Shown piece by piece: positions 14,216-15,475 of a DNA stretch of 15,475 bases. The DNA comes from Planctomycetota bacterium (GTDB lineage: Bacteria > Planctomycetota > Phycisphaerae > FEN-1346). The stretch is from NCBI GenBank assembly GCA_026387055.1, contig JAPLML010000468.1:1-15475 (forward strand), read 5' to 3'. Position 1 is the first letter of the stretch. Every line of letters starts with the position of its first letter. Under the pieces are notes generated by a model, which had not been told where the DNA came from, searched no databases, and was given only the letters and a program-made list of their open reading frames with translations. Made by a program: the position numbers and the translations under genes.

Positions 14216-15190
14216 GTGGCCAGAGCCGTAAGCGAAATCGAGAAAGCCTGTATGCAAGGCCGGAGCGACGAGGCCGAGAAGCTCCTCGCCAAGACCGCCG
14301 GCGCGGGGACCGAGACCTCTGCGTACCAGTGTCACCTCGGCCTCGTGCGGGAATCCCAGGGCCGCTACGAGGAGGCCATCGAGGCCTACGAGCGGGCGCT
14401 CCAACTGGAGCCGACCCATCGGCTGACCCTCTTCCGCCTGGCGTATCTGTACGACCTGCGCGGCGAGGAGAACCTGGCGATCGACTACTACAAGCAGTGC
14501 ACCCAGCAGCCGCCGGTGCACGAGGGGGCGCTGCTGAACCTCGGCGTTCTCTACGAGGACGCGAGCCGCTACGACGAGGCCATCGAGTGCTTCGGCCGCA
14601 TCCTCAAGGCCAACCCGAACCACAAGCGGGCCCGGCTGTTCCTGCGCGACGCCCAGGCCTCCCGGGGGATGTACTACGACGAGGAGAGCGAGCGCCGCCG
14701 CGACAAGCGCAACCAGGTCCTCGAAATCCCCGTCACCGACTTCGAACTGAGCGTCCGCAGCCGCAACTGCCTCAAGAAGATGAACATCCGCAACCTGGGC
14801 GACCTGATTCAGCACACCGAGCAGGAATTGCTCTCGTACAAGAACTTCGGCGAAACGAGCCTCCAGGAAATCAAGGACATGCTGGCCTCGAAGAACCTGC
14901 ATCTGGGGATGGCCGCCGAGGTCCGCGAGGAGCGGCGCTTCGCCCGGGTGGCGCCGGTTCCCCTGGTGGCCCCTGCGGCGGTCCGCGGCGACGGCGCGAG
15001 CGTCCGCGTGGCCGACCTGGAACTCAGCGCCCGCAGCCGCAAGGCCCTCGACCGTCTCGGCATCGAAACGCTGGGCGACCTTGCCAAGATGACCGAAGAG
15101 AAACTGCTCGCTTGCAAGAACTTCGGCGAGACCTCGCTGAACGAGGTCAAGCAGGTCCTGCGCCGGCACGGGCTGACCCTCGCCGGGTGA
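14216..15190 (+). CDS. TPR protein with two RNA polymerase alpha-CTD-like domains
   Basis: A 324-residue probable cytoplasmic protein, GTG start. Residues about 3-145 hold three or four TPR-type repeats (for example GRYEEAIEAYERALQLEP at 49-66 and SRYDEAIECFGRILKANP at 117-134). A charged linker (150-168, ESERRRDKRN) leads to a first alpha-CTD-like module (170-231), strikingly similar to the C-terminal domain of RpoA. It keeps R181, N184, C185, G212 and S215, equivalent to E. coli R265, N268, C269, G296 and S299 used for UP-element DNA. A second module (about 263-322) keeps R273, G304 and S307 but has Lys276 and Ala277 in place of Asn and Cys. No alpha N-terminal assembly domain is present, so it is not RpoA. 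It may bind DNA or RNA polymerase through these modules and a partner through the TPRs; this is inference. It is transcribed divergently from the LEPR-XLL-like gene. Confidence 0.9.
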   Translation: MARAVSEIEKACMQGRSDEAEKLLAKTAGAGTETSAYQCHLGLVRESQGRYEEAIEAYERALQLEPTHRLTLFRLAYLYDLRGEENLAIDYYKQCTQQPPVHEGALLNLGVLYEDASRYDEAIECFGRILKANPNHKRARLFLRDAQASRGMYYDEESERRRDKRNQVLEIPVTDFELSVRSRNCLKKMNIRNLGDLIQHTEQELLSYKNFGETSLQEIKDMLASKNLHLGMAAEVREERRFARVAPVPLVAPAAVRGDGASVRVADLELSARSRKALDRLGIETLGDLAKMTEEKLLACKNFGETSLNEVKQVLRRHGLTLAG

Positions 15191-15193
15191 AAG

Positions 15194-15253
15194 CAAGTTC
15201 CAGGTTGACGGCAAGACCACACGGCGGTGCGCGGGCCTTTTACCTGGAACTTG
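15194..15253. repeat. 12-base inverted repeat between the TPR gene and queH
   Basis: Bases 15194-15205 are the exact reverse complement of 15242-15253, with 36 bases between. The left arm starts four bases after the TPR-gene stop. The right arm is followed by a partial direct copy of its core (ACTTGGAAC near 15256-15264). It may be a transcript-end hairpin or a remnant of a small repeat; there is no T tract directly after it. Confidence 0.65.
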
Positions 15254-15284
15254 GCACTTGGAACGTCCTTGGGAACCGGGTACT

Positions 15285-15475
15285 TTGAACTCTTCTGTAC
15301 TTGCTCATGTCTGCTGTGCCTGCTGTGCCGCCGCCGTCCTCGAGCCGTTGCGCCGGTTCGGCCGATTCACGCTTTATTTCCATAATCCGAATATCCAGCC
15401 GCTCCTGGAGTTCCGCCGGCGCCTGAAGAGCGTCCAGGTCCTGGCGGATCGCGAGCGCCTCGACCTGGTGGCGGC
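15285..15475 (+). CDS. queH: Epoxyqueuosine reductase QueH, 3'-truncated
   Basis: QueH (formerly DUF208) carries out the last step of queuosine synthesis, reducing epoxyqueuosine to queuosine in the tRNA wobble position, using an iron-sulfur cluster. Only about 63 codons are in the window. The reading has HVCCACCAAA at residues 8-17 and then FTLYFHNPNIQPLLEFRRRL, matching the family's HVCCAPC and the FYNPNIHPxxEYxxR block. The Pro usual between the cysteines is replaced by Cys, giving CCACC. TTG 15285 is the best-placed start because it leaves a normal short N-terminus; no ATG is in frame and the ribosome site is weak (an alternative TTG lies at 15258). Cut by the window end. Confidence 0.85.
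   Translation, partial: MNSSVLAHVCCACCAAAVLEPLRRFGRFTLYFHNPNIQPLLEFRRRLKSVQVLADRERLDLVA

Overview
The window is GC-rich, tightly packed bacterial DNA, most likely from a member of the Planctomycetota (a Phycisphaerae-like lineage is my best guess). Three things point there: several long prepilin-type proteins with FTL(I/V)E leaders, a large protein beginning with a LEPR-XLL-type N-terminal motif (a hallmark of planctomycete surface proteins), and a TPR protein carrying RNA-polymerase alpha-CTD-like domains. No rRNA, tRNA, CRISPR array or transposase was seen.

Region 1 (2-8336, plus strand) is one long same-strand gene run with gaps of 3-46 bases. It holds a 5'-truncated pilT (retraction ATPase), a pilB/gspE assembly ATPase, a pilC/gspF platform protein and four prepilin-like proteins, followed by the nickel metallochaperone genes hypA and hypB. 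The first seven genes form the motor and pseudopilin part of a type IV pilus or type II-secretion-like machine. The secretin, alignment proteins and prepilin peptidase are not in the window. HypA and HypB would deliver nickel to a hydrogenase, or another nickel enzyme, encoded elsewhere.

Region 2 (8337-9161) has an intergenic stretch with a nested inverted repeat including two perfect 28-base arms, then a tandem pair of tatA-type genes (twin-arginine translocation pore subunits) and a probable terminator.

Region 3 (9162-11126) encodes a GH2 beta-mannosidase-like enzyme that ends at the catalytic barrel. It converges with region 4 (11196-13979, minus strand), a 927-residue repeat-rich probable surface protein with the LEPR-XLL-like N-terminus.

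Region 5 (13980-15475) starts with a 236-base divergent intergenic region carrying one good sigma70-like promoter in each direction. The plus-strand promoter drives a 324-residue protein with N-terminal TPRs and two alpha-CTD-like modules, the most unusual gene here. A 12-base inverted repeat follows, then the 5' end of queH (epoxyqueuosine reductase), cut by the window edge.
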